A stretch of 64,000 bases of DNA from Cryoendolithus antarcticus. Lineage: Eukaryota; Ascomycota; Dothideomycetes; Cladosporiales; Cladosporiaceae. How positions within the stretch are numbered: the stretch's first letter is position 1; the number at the start of each line of letters is the position of its first letter. The notes under the pieces are model-generated. The model worked only from the letters and a program-made list of their open reading frames with translations, did no database searches and was not told the DNA's origin. The stretch spans positions 1,426,001 to 1,490,000 of the forward strand of contig NAJO01000001.1 in assembly GCA_002077065.1 (NCBI GenBank), read 5' to 3'. Below are positions 1 to 11,521 of the stretch, piece by piece. A program made the position numbers and the translations under genes.

Positions 1-858
1 GAGCTAGGCTCCACGGGCAAATCCTCAGATGGCAGTCTCAAGGAAGGCCTCCGGCCAGCGAGCTACAAGACTATCCAGCCGCCCGGGAAGGACGCGAATT
101 TCCGATCGATTTGTGCTAATACTGAGACGAGAGTGCTGATGGCGCATATCCGTGCCGCCTCTGGCACGGCCATCACGCCCGTGAACAACCATCCCTTTCT
201 CTTCGGCCGGCACAGTTTCATGCACAATGGCGTCGTCTCAGATTTCGCAGCCATCAAGATCCACCTCTGTCAGAAACTTTCTCGCGCATCCTACGCTGCT
301 GTGCAGGGAGGGACGGATAGCGAGCACATGGCTGCGCTGTACATGTCCTTACTAACAAACTTCTCCGAGGACGAGGGTGCTTTCGATCGAGAATTCAGTG
401 TCGAGGAGATGGTAGGCGCTATGCACGCCATGGTTGCTGCCGTCGTGGAATTGCAAATTGCGCTGCTGGGGCCAAGGGCGAAGCCAAACAGCTTGAATCT
501 CTGTACGACCGACGGCGTGAAGATGCTCGCTTACCGATTCCGCAACCACGCCACACAAGAACCTCCGTCCCTGTACTACAGCACGACAGCGGGCACGACG
601 CTGAACCGGAAGTATCCAGGCCACCCAGATGGGAACGAGAGGCCGGATGGGAGTGTAAGGGTGGAGAGGGTAGGCTTGAGGGCTGTGGAGGACCACGGCA
701 AGCACATCATCATCGCCAGTGAGCCGAGCACTTATAAGGAAAGGGAGTGGACCTTGATCCCGAAGAACTCGTATGTAGTGGCGAGTCAGGCGGATGGGGT
801 GGTGGTAAAGGCGATTCCTTACAAGGACGAGTGGAATACTGAGGATCCAATGGCTTGA
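1..858 (+). CDS. DUG3: DUG3-like class II glutamine amidotransferase, 3' part
   Basis: The reading frame is open from base 1, so the start lies outside the window and the N-terminal nucleophile cannot be seen. About 285 residues are present. Visible hallmarks of a class II (Ntn-type) glutamine amidotransferase are HIRAASGT, the NNHPF and FMHNG motifs around residues 60-75, and GTDSEH near residue 105. In yeast this family supplies Dug3, which with Dug2 forms a cytosolic complex that degrades glutathione by removing its gamma-glutamyl group. The C terminus (YKDEWNTEDPMA) looks natural. It converges on the CTK1 gene with a gap of about 245 bases. The DUG3 name is an inference; a related YafJ-type amidotransferase is the alternative. 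Confidence 0.75.
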   Translation, partial: ELGSTGKSSDGSLKEGLRPASYKTIQPPGKDANFRSICANTETRVLMAHIRAASGTAITPVNNHPFLFGRHSFMHNGVVSDFAAIKIHLCQKLSRASYAAVQGGTDSEHMAALYMSLLTNFSEDEGAFDREFSVEEMVGAMHAMVAAVVELQIALLGPRAKPNSLNLCTTDGVKMLAYRFRNHATQEPPSLYYSTTAGTTLNRKYPGHPDGNERPDGSVRVERVGLRAVEDHGKHIIIASEPSTYKEREWTLIPKNSYVVASQADGVVVKAIPYKDEWNTEDPMA

Positions 859-1102
859 GGAGGGATGGATGACGAGTATGAGTGATGAGTAACGACTGCA
901 TAGCGTGACAGAATGGAAGCTGAGCAATCGACGAAGTAGGAAGGATTGAATACTTGCTTCTAGATAGAATCGAAAGACTCACCTCAACTTGCCGCACGTG
1001 GGGTGTTCTTGCTCACAGTGCTCAGTAGGGCCAAAGTCTTTGGCGGATGACATCTTGTACAATCGGTCAAGTCCACAGGGTATACACATCCACCGCTCTT
1101 CC

Positions 1103-4100
1103 CTACGCGACCGCCGCCGTGGCAGCAGGCGCACCACCTTCGACCTTGACCTTCTTACTCTCCCCGCCCGCCTCAACCTCAGCCTTCCTCTTCTCCCCCT
1201 CCTTCTCCCTCTCCCTCCGCCTAGCCTCCCGCTCATTCCTCTCTTTCTCCTTCCTCAGCGCCTTACTCTCAAACTCATGCCAATCGCCCTCCAGACCTTC
1301 CAGTTCCACGACCTGCTGTGCACCAGGCTCCTCAGTAGTAAAGTAAGGATGCTCCAGTACATCGGAAGCCGTAGGTCGGTTGGTGGAGTCATATTGGAAC
1401 ATAACTTGCAGCAGCTCGAACGCCTCAGGAGAGACGCGCTCGCGGTACTTCTCCTCGAAAGTCGAGGCGATTCGGTGGCTCGGGCGGAGGAGCTCATACC
1501 ATTGCAGTTCTGCGATGCCGGGCCATTCAGATCGCGAAGGCGTGCCAAGGACATTGTAGATCTTGTCGAGCTGGTTGATCTCGCTTCCATCGCCGGGAAA
1601 GATAGCGTGGCGGGTGAAGATCTCCACTAGCACGCAGGCTGCGCTCCAAATGTCCACCGCTGCGCCGTACTGAGTTTCGCCTAGCAGCAGCTCAGGACTT
1701 CGATACCAGATTGTGATGACGCGGTTGGTGTAGTCTTGTTTCTGCCGCTTCTGATAGAAGCGTGCGAGACCGAAATCTGCTAATTTGAGCTCGCCGGTTT
1801 TGGAAACGAGGATATTGGCGGCTTTGATGTCGCGGTGCAGAACGCCACGGTGATGAAGGTAGTCGAGACCTTCGAAGAGTTGTTTGGCAAGATGCTTCTT
1901 GTGTGCTGTCGTGAGGGTGAAGGAGGGATGGTTGAGAAGGCCAGTGAGATCGTGTTCGAGGTATTCAAAGACCATGAAGCAGTCGTTGCGCTCGACCATG
2001 ACTTCTTGTAAGGTTACCACGTTAACATGGTTGAGCGATTGTAGAAGCTTGATCTCGCGAATAGCTGTGACGGGGAACTGTAGCATGTCAGTAGTGACCC
2101 TTGAAGCTGGGAAATGGGCGACTTACACCATCGCGTTCGCCTTCCATGCGGATCTTTTTCAGTGCCACCATCTTGCCGGTGTACACATGAATGCCCTTGT
2201 AGACCTTGCCGTACGTACCACTCCCCACGACGGAGTCATTGCCGGTCTTGCGATAGTACACGCTCTCGGACTGCGCAAATTCCTCACTCAGCTGTGGCTT
2301 GGCCATTATACGCTTCTTTCTCACTTTCTCCTTCCTCGTGAGCTGAGTGGATTGCTTCGGCGTAGCAGCACTGACGCGAGTATTACCCACGAAGTTTCTG
2401 CTCTTCGGTACGGTCGCCTTTGACGCCGATGAAGAAATGAGTACAGGGAGCTTTCGATCAAGTAATGGGGACGTTTCCGCTTTCGATGGAGTCGTCCGAT
2501 CTTGCGCAGATTGTGTCGCACGTCCCTTGATCGAGAAGCTGATCTTACTCTTCTCTGCCTCTTTCTCCGCTAGCTTACTATTGGCGTCTGTAGCTGTCGA
2601 GTTCAACACCTCTGTGCTGGCATTGGGTTGTGCAGAGAGCTTACGCTTTTTGGGTGCGCTCTCGTCGTCAGCTCGAAGATCAGCTGGTGGTCTGAAAGGA
2701 TTATCATCATCTTCAGGATCACCAGCAGGTGGCGGTGGAGTAGGTGAAGCAGATCCGCCATCGTCGCGCGAGTTTGGCTTTTCTCCAGCTTGCACCAAGT
2801 GTCCACCCTTAGTGCCTTCATTCGGTGTCCACGACATGTTCGCGAAGTGACCTCTTCCACCTCGACTTGGTTGACTACCTCGAGATGAACCTCGTGCCGA
2901 CAGATCGCGAGGCGGTGGTGGAGGCCGGTTAGGAGTACCACCGTATGTCAGACCAGGCTGGGGCTGGTACTGGCCCACTCCGCTGTGCGGCTGCTGCTGA
3001 CCGTGGTATGGGTATGGCGCATGTTGAGGTGGGTAGCCACCATGCGATCCGTATGGTGGCTGATTGTACCCAGGATGCCCGTACGGAGGTTGACCGTAGT
3101 AGCCTTGGCCATAGTGACCTCCGCGGTTATACATCTCGTCTTCTTCCCTGTCTCGTGACCGTTTATGTTCTCGACCCCGCTCAACGCTTACAGGCCTTGC
3201 CTTCGATGTCTTCGCGCGATCTCGCGACCTGGACCTTTCACGCCCTTGCTTTCGATCCGCTTCTTCGTTGCGTCGTTTTGAACGCGGACGCTGAGAGCGT
3301 GATCGAGGGCCGTGTGACTTCTCGTCCCGATCCTCACGTATCCGCGGTGATGTACGACGATCGCTGTGACGATGCGCACTTTCGTGATCTCGGTGTTTGC
3401 TGGGTCGAGGTGAATCTCGAGTGCGCCTTGATATCTGTGGGCGAGTTGCCGAGCCTGCCCGACGGTGCCGATCGTACGGAGAGCGATCCCGGTGATGGCG
3501 GTGGTCGTTCAACTCTCCACTAGTGCGCAATCTGTCGTCGCGTGAACGGCGCCTTGCTGGTGCGCGATCCGGGCTATGATGTGTATGTCGTGAGTGCGAT
3601 CGATGGAGATGCCGAGAATGCTGTGGGCCAGGTGATGGACGCCGATTAGCCACACTGTCAGTATCGTGCGCCGGTCTTGGCGACCTTGCGCGAGTGTGCT
3701 TGCTAATGCGAGCCTCTGGTGACGTGATCCGGCTTGATGCGCTGTGGCTTCGGCGACGCTTGCGCGTGCGAGTCGCTGATGGTGATTGCGAGGGTCTGCG
3801 GGGATGCTGATCACGCCGAACGTCGGGATGCCGGTCAGACTGCTGAGGACGGGATGCTTGCTCCCCTCGGTCCTCTACAGCTGGAATTGCACGCACACGT
3901 CCTTCGTCTATCTGACCAGATACTGTAGAGACACGCTGTGGCTGCTGATCGGGCCGTGAGTGTGTATGGTGTGTTGAGATGGGTCGTTGATGAGTGTGAG
4001 ATGATTTGCTCTGTGACGGACGACGTGCAGAAGTGCCTGAGTCCAGCGCGCTATCAGCGATACCTCGCTTCCGTCCCGAATACTCCGCTTCACCGCGTCC

Positions 4101-4193
4101 TTCACTGTCGCCGCAAGACCGACTCTGCTGACGTCTAGTACTGCTCCGATCAATAGCCTCAGGTCGTGTCGTGCGGTCGTCTTGACCGGCCAT
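1103..4193 (-). CDS. CTK1: CTD kinase catalytic subunit CTK1 (CDK12-like)
   Basis: Model: complement(join(1103..2077,2127..4193)), 1013 residues. The 49-base intron at 2078-2126 has a GTAAGT donor and CTACAG acceptor. The glycine-rich loop GSGTYGKV lies near residues 658-665, the ATP-binding lysine in VALKK near 679, the cyclin-binding helix PVTAIRE at 691-697, HRDIKAANIL at 770-779, DFG at 790-792 and the T-loop threonine in YTNRV near 806. PITAIRE-type helices mark the CTK1/CDK12 group, which phosphorylates Ser2 of the RNA polymerase II C-terminal domain in the nucleus. About 450 N-terminal residues are rich in RS, RSR and HR dipeptides, followed by a Gly/Tyr/Pro-rich stretch (near residues 355-420). 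The intron falls exactly between the kinase N-lobe strands and the PVTAIRE helix. The subfamily could be questioned in favour of BUR1, but the helix favours CTK1. Confidence 0.9.
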
Positions 4194-5762
4194 GTGGCAA
4201 GCGATTCCTGCTTAATGATGAACGTAGTTGATGATCCCGAAGTTCACCACGGGAAAACTCCGGCCGAACGCTTGCCCTGACCAATGCCTCTCACACAATG
4301 CAAAATCGCCAAACTCACCATGAAGTAGCCTCCGTGCGACCTCTATGCGAATGACAGACGGGTAACTCGCCTGCCAGATGTAACACCTGCAGAGGCTTGA
4401 TCGCTGGTGCCGGCCTCGCAGCAATCAGTATCGGTTCGGTCACGGCCCGCACATGCGCCCCCACTCCGAAGAAGGCTTCAGCTTGGCATCCTCGCCGCAG
4501 CTGAGATCTTCACGAAAAGCTGCGGGATGCCAGGCAGCGCACTGATATGTACGACTAGGCTGTGTGGACGGCTAGAAGGCGGGCAATCGCCGAGGGGGAC
4601 CGCCGCACAGGGTAGAGGCACCGACGTTCACCTCCTCAGACTGGTCCTTTCGTCGAGGCGGCTAGAGTCGCGAAACGCGAGCATCGGCGTCTGAGATCGC
4701 ATGGTATCTTCATAGCCGCTCTCGTGCCTGTCATGCTAAGCACACCATCAGGTCGCACACGCGACTGCCCAAGACAAAGCCAGCAGCATGCTATCACCGC
4801 CCACAGCAAGCGCCTGCGCGTCAACTCCCTCCGCATCATGATACAGAGGCTTTGTAGATCAATAGCTGTTTCGTCCACTCGGCTTCGAACCGCCACACGT
4901 TTTACGCATGACCTGCAAAGCCGTGTCGGACAGCTTTAAAGGTCTGATGACATCGTCCCAGCTAGAGGCTGCTGCCGTGAACCTCGTAGCTTTCTGCGGC
5001 GGCCGCGCATCTCCGTTACAGAGCAGGAGACGCCCATACATCGGTCACTTCACACAACTAAAACTATATACGGAGGAGGGCAGCGTCCAGGCTCCAGTGC
5101 CAGCGGCCAGTAGGTGCTAGATCACCGCGGCCGCGTATGTCTCGTACGCGTGATCTCAGAGAAAGTCGCGGAGTGCGCGCAAAGCAGAATACTAGCCACG
5201 CAGCAGGCTGGTCATCAGTAATGGTCCAGGTGATAAAATTGACATTGGAGTCTGCGAAGGATGCCACGATAGAATTGCCCCATCACGGTGGCCTTATGAG
5301 GATGATGCGCCGGCGGCACCGCATTGATGCAGTCGTGACACGTGTAACTGATGTCCATCAAGCGATTAGAACGTTGTCTAGATGGATGCCGATGGGATGA
5401 TGCACGAGGTGGTATTGGTGATAGGAAGATCCTTCGATGGACGCTCGCTGAACTGAAGTCCCGCCTCAGACTTGATGCCTTGTAGCCTGAGATTCGGACT
5501 TCACCTCGAGATCGCTCGACAATGTGGGAGAGATTCACAGAGACGAGCGTTGAACATTCCTATGTAGTGCTCACTTCCAGGACTTTGCACCATGAGCTTC
5601 TTGTTCTACTATATAGAGTCAGCATACTCAAATCACTACATCTAGTTTTGCGAACTATTGGCTGAAGTCGAAGCAAAACTCTCCGCAAAGTGATAGACAC
5701 ATACTTCGCAAAGCCGTCTTACTTTCTAGCATATATCTCTTCCCTGAAGCTCGGCACTCGAC
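4194..5762. other. Long divergent intergenic region
   Basis: A 1.57 kb gap separates the divergent CTK1 and GTP cyclohydrolase I genes. It holds only short open frames on both strands with no domain-like composition, and I do not support any as a gene. The last 200 bases are AT-richer and presumably hold the FOL2 promoter. A GGTTCGAA-like box near 4884-4893 on the minus strand does not fold into a tRNA. Confidence 0.5.
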
Positions 5763-6845
5763 ATGGCCTTCGATTCGCCGCTGAGCTTGCCAAAGCCCAA
5801 GGCAATACCTGCGCATCTACCCAACGGCCATTCTCCACTGAACCCGTCCTACTCCGTCGACATCGATCGCAATGAAAGAGAAAATGCCTTCGTCTCGATA
5901 CAGTCTTCAATGGGACCTCACAGAGAGCCCATAGACTTGAACGACCTAGGTTCGGGGGATGCGCAGGTCGAGACGAGGATCAGTAATGGGCACAACGCTG
6001 CAAACCCGGCGCAACAGTACGAAGAAGTAGAAGATAGTGATATAGACGCACTAGAGCTAAGGTCAGCGGCAAGGCACGAGAGAGATCAAGCGCCACCTAC
6101 ACCACAGCCTGCTGGACGATCGTCAAGTCCCTTCACATCAAATCCTACCATCGACTTCGACGGACTTTCGTGGCCGAGTGCGGGGACACTGGAGCGCTTG
6201 AGGGAGCGTGACAGTCCTGAAGACGCTGCTGCACGGCTGGCAAAACTCTCGGGCGCTGTCAGGACGATACTCGAGTGTATTGGGGAGGATCCGGAGCGAG
6301 AAGGATTGCATGGTACGCCAGAGCGGTATGCTAAAGCGATGATGTTCTTCACCAAGGGATACGAGGAGAACTTGAGGGACATTGTCAACGGAGCTGTTTT
6401 TCACGAAGACCATGACGAGCTGGTGATCGTCAAGGACATTGAAGTGTATAGTCTTTGCGAGCACCACCTCGTGCCGTTCACCGGAAAGGTATGCCTTCGC
6501 TACCACTGACCCTCCCAATACGCTACTAACACTGTCATATAGATGCACATCGGCTACATCCCCTCCCGCCGAGTCATTGGTCTCTCAAAGCTCGCCCGCA
6601 TAGCCGACATGTTCAGCAGACGTCTCCAAGTGCAAGAGCGCCTCACGAAGCAGGTCGCGCTCGCGCTGAGCGATGTGCTCAAGCCGCAAGGCGTCGCCGT
6701 CGTCATGGAGTCCACGCATATGTGCATGGTCATGCGTGGCGTGCAGAAGGCTGGCGCTGTGACGACTACCAGCTGCATGCTGGGCGCCATGCGCAAGCGG
6801 GCGAAGACGAGGGATGAGTTTCTTACGCTGCTGAACAGGAAGTGA
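5763..6845 (+). CDS. FOL2: GTP cyclohydrolase I
   Basis: Model: join(5763..6488,6543..6845), 342 residues. The 54-base intron (GTATGC...TATAG) splits the catalytic core just after VPFTGK. This enzyme converts GTP to 7,8-dihydroneopterin triphosphate, the first step towards folate and biopterin. The core begins near residue 145 and carries [14 protein letters not shown], the zinc-site segment [10 protein letters not shown], then [13 protein letters not shown], and MVMRGVQK with TTSCMLG near the end. The first 140 residues are a low-complexity extension typical of filamentous fungal FOL2. The initiating ATG at 5763 follows the sequence CTCGAC. It is the only gene of folate synthesis here; a folate-using reductase lies at the far end of the window but is not clustered with it. 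Confidence 0.95.
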
Positions 6846-7287
6846 ACCATCGGGAGACTGGCTGGAGCGGTTTGGTTAGTGTTGGATACTGATTTCGTGC
6901 GGTCGAGATAATGGCGCTGCTGGCGTGGGCCGCTTCAACAGGCTATGGTTAGGGGACTGGAATGATACCACGACGCTCAACGCAGCGTAAGTACTTTTGC
7001 ATTGGGCCTTCATAATCTGATATTGAAGAATCGGAAACTGTCTCCATCACTTACTTCGGACTGAGAGTTTGCTCACACTTCCTTTCCCGTCTTCTTGCCT
7101 CTACACTCCTCATCTATCACATGCGCTCGGCGCTCTGACCTGCAAGATCGCCGCCGCCACCTACGCGTTGCTCCGCGCTACCGCGCCCACAATCACATCT
7201 TCACTTCGTATTGTTCTCGTTCGCCACACGGACCCACTCCAAAGGTCGTTCAGTCATACCACTAAACAGTCCACTTCGACTACAAAT
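6846..7287. other. Intergenic region between FOL2 and the F-box-like gene
   Basis: This 440-base tandem gap presumably holds the FOL2 3' end and the promoter of the next gene. An open frame runs upstream of 7288 from 7069, but it has a pyrimidine-rich, leader-like composition. I see no RNA gene. Confidence 0.4.
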
Positions 7288-9627
7288 ATGGCCATAGGTC
7301 GTCTCTACTACTACACACTTGCCTTCATTACCAGTGCATTCTGTTGCCTCACTCACTACCGCATGTGGCCGCCGGACCACGGCTGGGCACCGCACAAGAA
7401 CGCTGGCAACATCTGGCGCCGCCAGAAGGAAGAATCTGCTTACAAGGAGGAAAAGCACAAGAAGGCTCGCGATCGTGAAGCCAAGCGACGCGCCTATGGT
7501 GGAGGTCAACATGACCTGCATGGAAGAGTCGAAAGACGCGAGCGAAGTGAAGTCGCCCGCAAGCATGGAAGGAGTGAGCGGGCGGAGTCTCAAGAGGAGT
7601 GGGTCGCCGACTTCGCTCAACGAAACGATGAACTCCAGAAACTCCGAGCGCAACAGGGTCGGGAAGCAGCAGCACGCGAGAAACACGTCTATGGACCGGA
7701 CTTCTCTTCCAACAAGTCACGCAGAAGCGACACCCCTCACCCACGTAAAGATACCCCGCTCAACAATCTTCCCTCACGATCCATCTCCAGCAAACACAGT
7801 GACCAGCCGTCCCGCTCGCACCACATTTCTAGCCCACCAGAGCAGTAAGACAGTCCCGAGCGCTTCGACGTACCGCATTCCAGGCAAGCGGCAGGACCAA
7901 GAGGGAATGCGCCACCTTCCAGCAGCAACAGCATTCGCACCCACGGGCGTAGTAGCAGCTCCTCAGGCGGGATCGTCAGATCACCCAATGGGACTTTTTA
8001 TGGCAGGGACCATGCACAGCGGCGGACAGGGTCTCGGTCTGGGTCTGGGACTCAGCAGCGAGGTGACGGGAGACACTAGTACCAACACACCCAAGATCTC
8101 CAACCGAACGCAAGATGATTCAGATGACGAACCGCAATGGGGCAGCCTCCGTAAGCGCCGCCAGAAGGCTTCACCAGAGAAATTCAATGGTGGACAATTC
8201 GAGCCACTGCCTATGCGCAAGGACCAGGAGACCTCGCAACATGCCGAAAAGCGCCTTCGAGCCAGCGATGGCACACGGGTTCCTATCATTACCCCCGATA
8301 CCTCGTTAACATCTACACTGAACCGCTTCGGCGTCGCTACACCGCAGCACAACTCCTCCCAGCTCACCGGCTCTCTCGCCGGTCTCGGCTTCGACAATCC
8401 TATCGCCTACACTGTTCCCATGGACATGCTCTTCGCGAAATCCCGCAAGTCTGCCCCAACGCCCAAACCAGTCCTCTTCAATCTTCTCGACGCCCTCTGC
8501 CAACACAACGACCTCATGCTTCTCCTGACTAGCTATCTCAACATTCCCGCTCTCATACACCTCTACGCCATGCACAAGCCCTTCCACCATACCTTCAACT
8601 GCCATCACACAGCTTACATCCTCGCCATCATGCGCACCTGGGCGCCGAATGCGGATCGTATATTCCCGTGGCGGACGTATCAGAGACTGTGTGTGAAGGA
8701 TCCGAGGCAGAGGCAGAAGAGCAGGCTGCTGGGAAAGGAGGGAAGGGTGAGGTATCAGCATGAGGATCTGAGGGATGTGCCGAGTCTGAGGTGGTTGCAA
8801 ATGGTGATCTACCGCGAAGGAGTGTGCAGGGATATCATCATCACCCTCGCGCAAAAGGGACTGAGATGTCCTTACAGCACCTCTGTGTCTCTCAAGGTAA
8901 GCTGTCCGCAGCCCTTTCCCCATCTGACCGCTTCTAACATATCATCAAGCGCACCTGGCACCTCCTCGACGTCCCCCTGAACGCCCACCGCATCGCCCTC
9001 ATACGCTCCCCAACTTACTTCCCCGCGCCTCACCTCCGCCTCCTAACACACTTCTTTCTCAAGCTGGACATGCACCTCACCGACCCCATAGGCGGCACCA
9101 TGCCCGCCAATCACCCAGACCAACTCCGCTTTCCAAACCGCTTCGCTCGACAGGCGTTTACGGGCAAACAGCTGCGCGAGACGCTATTAGCGGAGAAGAG
9201 TCTCACGCCGCTGTGGCGCGTGGTGAGGGGCTGGAGCCCCGATCCAGGACAGCCGAGGGTAGTGATGGATCGGCTGGATATGCTGAAGTTGTGGGTGAGG
9301 TTTTACTATAATCGTCCTGAGGGGCAGAATGGAGCTATGAAGGATCAGAAGATCATGGGCGTACCGTGGTGGGAGTGTGGCACTGGTGGGCTGGAGAGGG
9401 TGGGGCAGCCGTATGTAAAGGGTGAGGGGACGGAGGAGAAGCCGTGGGTAGTGGTTAAGCCTGGGGAGGTGCATAGGCGGCCAGATCCATTGTTGAGGCC
9501 GGATCAGCTTGTTATGAGGGAGGGGGTTAGGCGGGAGATGGGATTGCATCGTTTGTGGGTTAGGATGATGACTTGGGGGTTCTATGATGCGAGGGGACGG
9601 AAGATTGTTGTCAGGAAGGAGAAGTAG
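7288..9627 (+). CDS. Uncharacterised fungal protein with F-box-like region
   Basis: Model: join(7288..7744,7791..8896,8950..9627), 746 residues. The second intron (8897-8949) is clear: GTAAGC donor, CTAAC branch and AAG acceptor. The first (7745-7790, GTAAAG...CTCCAG, 46 bases) is inferred because it moves the frame exactly from the N-terminal exon into the long second exon. The N terminus has a hydrophobic stretch (YYYTLAFITSAFCCL) followed by a basic, Arg/Glu-rich coil, then about 250 disordered residues including a GLGLGLGL run. From about residue 390 comes a leucine-rich segment (VLFNLLDALCQHNDLMLLLTS) resembling fungal F-box-like proteins, then a Trp- and Arg-rich C-terminal domain. Function unknown. 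Alternatively 7288-7848 is a separate small gene and the F-box-like gene starts near 7496. Confidence 0.6.
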
Positions 9628-9791
9628 GAGGAAACCTGCTCTAGTTTTAGAAAATATGATACGACAGCCTCAAGATTCGTGATCAGAGCTGGTGAAGCCC
9701 ATAGAATTCAGCGACTGTATATCTGGTACCCGGCTGCACGATCGTGCTCGGGGTTGAACGGATGTATGCCTTGACGGGTATCGTCAAGGTG

Positions 9792-10913
9792 CTAGACCAC
9801 ACACGAAACGTCCTCGGATCCCTCGTTGGTCTGCACTCGAGCAGAAGCCTTGCAGTGTCTTTTTCTGTCCAGACTCAATTGCCCGGACTCACTAGCGCAA
9901 CAGCTGTGAGTGGCAGATCGTGACCGCTTCCGCGACTTGTTCAAGCCCTGCGACGATCTCTCCCACCGCAACGAGTGCAGTTCCAAAGCATACGCAGTCA
10001 GCAGCTCCCCTCCCCATTCCAGGACTGCCATTGGAACCGACGAACGCTCAAAGTATTCGATCCCGGACTCGATGACCAGACTCCTCAGTACACAATCCGG
10101 AGGCGTCCTCTCCCAAATCTCCCGCACGGCTCGTGCGCAAGGTCTGATGCCGTTGTAGTAACGTCGTCGACTGTAGAGTTCTACCATCATCTTTCAAAGT
10201 TTGTCTTCTCCCATTTAGCTGCCCGCTAGATACAGGTCGATGATGGGTTGGCATCTGCACCAATCGTCGCCGTCGCCGTCAATGTAGCAGCGCCATGTGA
10301 GCAACGGCTCGAGTGTACCTTGGTAGAGCCATTGCTGATACATGTGCCAGGTACTGCGTGAGATGCGCATGAAGGTCATTGCTTTGGGATCTTGGCAGGT
10401 ATCGACAGCTTCGCAGAGCAAGTCTTCGACAGCCTTGGATCGGACATCGATGGAGACCAAATCAAACGAAGTTGATGTCCTGTCAATGTCAACGACTGTG
10501 ACGGTGTTGGAGAATGATACTGTTCTTCTCGTCTTCGGCAGGGCATTGGGATCTAATACAACAGTCGGTGGGGTGTTCGCTTTCTCAGTGACACCGCACC
10601 ACGGGTACCCGGAGATCGTGGCCTTGGTGCGAAGCCATTCGAGGGTCTTGCGGGCGTGTGCTCTACAGGAGCATCTGCTGAGCTGTCACAGGCATGGCTG
10701 ATATCCACAACTCACTTCCGCTTGTCAAACCTATCAGGATTCTTCTCTCTGGTGAATGCGCGGGCCCGAGCTCTGCCTGTGCTATTGGTGTGTAGCCCAT
10801 GCGGTCTGTCTCGTAGTCAGTGGCTCTGATGGGTTCATTCTCGACAACGAGGGCGAGTAGGACTGACCCTCGATACTTAGCCCATCGCCGGCCGTACTCC
10901 CTGTTTCCTCCAT
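9792..10913 (-). pseudogene. BTB-like fungal protein, structure uncertain or eroded
   Basis: On the minus strand, segments read like the C-terminal half of fungal BTB/POZ-type proteins. A piece with MYQQWLYQGTLE and PIIDLYLAG is followed by ARAVREIWERTPPDC and LRSLVIE, the pattern of the helical region after a BTB core. Upstream pieces (REKNPDRFDKR and ARKTLEWLR) join with a plausible short intron near 10680-10720. Between LYLAGS (stop near 10215) and the next block (about 10190) the frame breaks. Either an intron with a GTATCT donor and a CTACAG acceptor removes the break at the cost of LYLAG, or the gene has a frameshift. The start near 10913 is a guess. No function can be assigned. It converges on the F-box-like gene. 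Confidence 0.4.
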
Positions 10914-11521
10914 GACTACTTTATGATCGGAGATCGGCATCCATGTCATCAATTCAAGAGCGAGAGGGTCGCGAGTGTTGCTAGAGTGAGGGAAGAATTG
11001 TAACGTTGCGGCAGGATACATGCTTCACTTCGCTCGATTTGATGCTTGTGAAGTGGCTTCCTGATTCCGCTGCTGATTATCACAGAGCCTGTAAGTAATG
11101 CGTCAAGGAGAACTGAAGTGCAGCTTGCGCAGAGACGGAACCCGCCAGCCGCGATAGATCGAGTCAAAAGATACTGGTGGTGCTGTATGAGGAGGGGATA
11201 AAAGGTATGGACGATGTAGAACCATGGAAGCCACGTCCACTTCTTACTGATCAGAGGAAGGGACCGCCGTGACTTACCTTCTCGACACACATCATCCATG
11301 CTATGGCTTTGTAATCCAATTATGTAGCGACCGGGTGGTCGATGCACGGATAGTACTGTCTACATACAGTCGCTGTCAATGAATACTCTAAGGTTTCTCG
11401 TAGGGCCATGAGTAGGCACACCAATAACACAGTAACACCTCAACTCCTCGCTATGCACTCATATCATGTCCATGAATGTGACCGCCCTGAATGCCTCATC
11501 ATCGTACTCGTGTTTGCGATC
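10914..11521. other. Intergenic region upstream of the BTB-like gene
   Basis: Short minus-strand open frames occur here, one running into the BTB-like gene, but nothing has a recognisable composition. It presumably contains the 3' end of the AP-1 mu transcript and the promoter of the BTB-like gene. Confidence 0.4.

Noticed and set aside
2945..3523. 192-codon plus-strand frame antisense to CTK1
   Set aside because: It is a shadow of the repetitive RS-rich coding sequence on the minus strand.
4880..4900. GGTTCGAAGCC-like box on the minus strand, similar to a tRNA B box
   Set aside because: No matching T-stem pairing, acceptor stem or D arm can be formed around it, so a tRNA is not supported.
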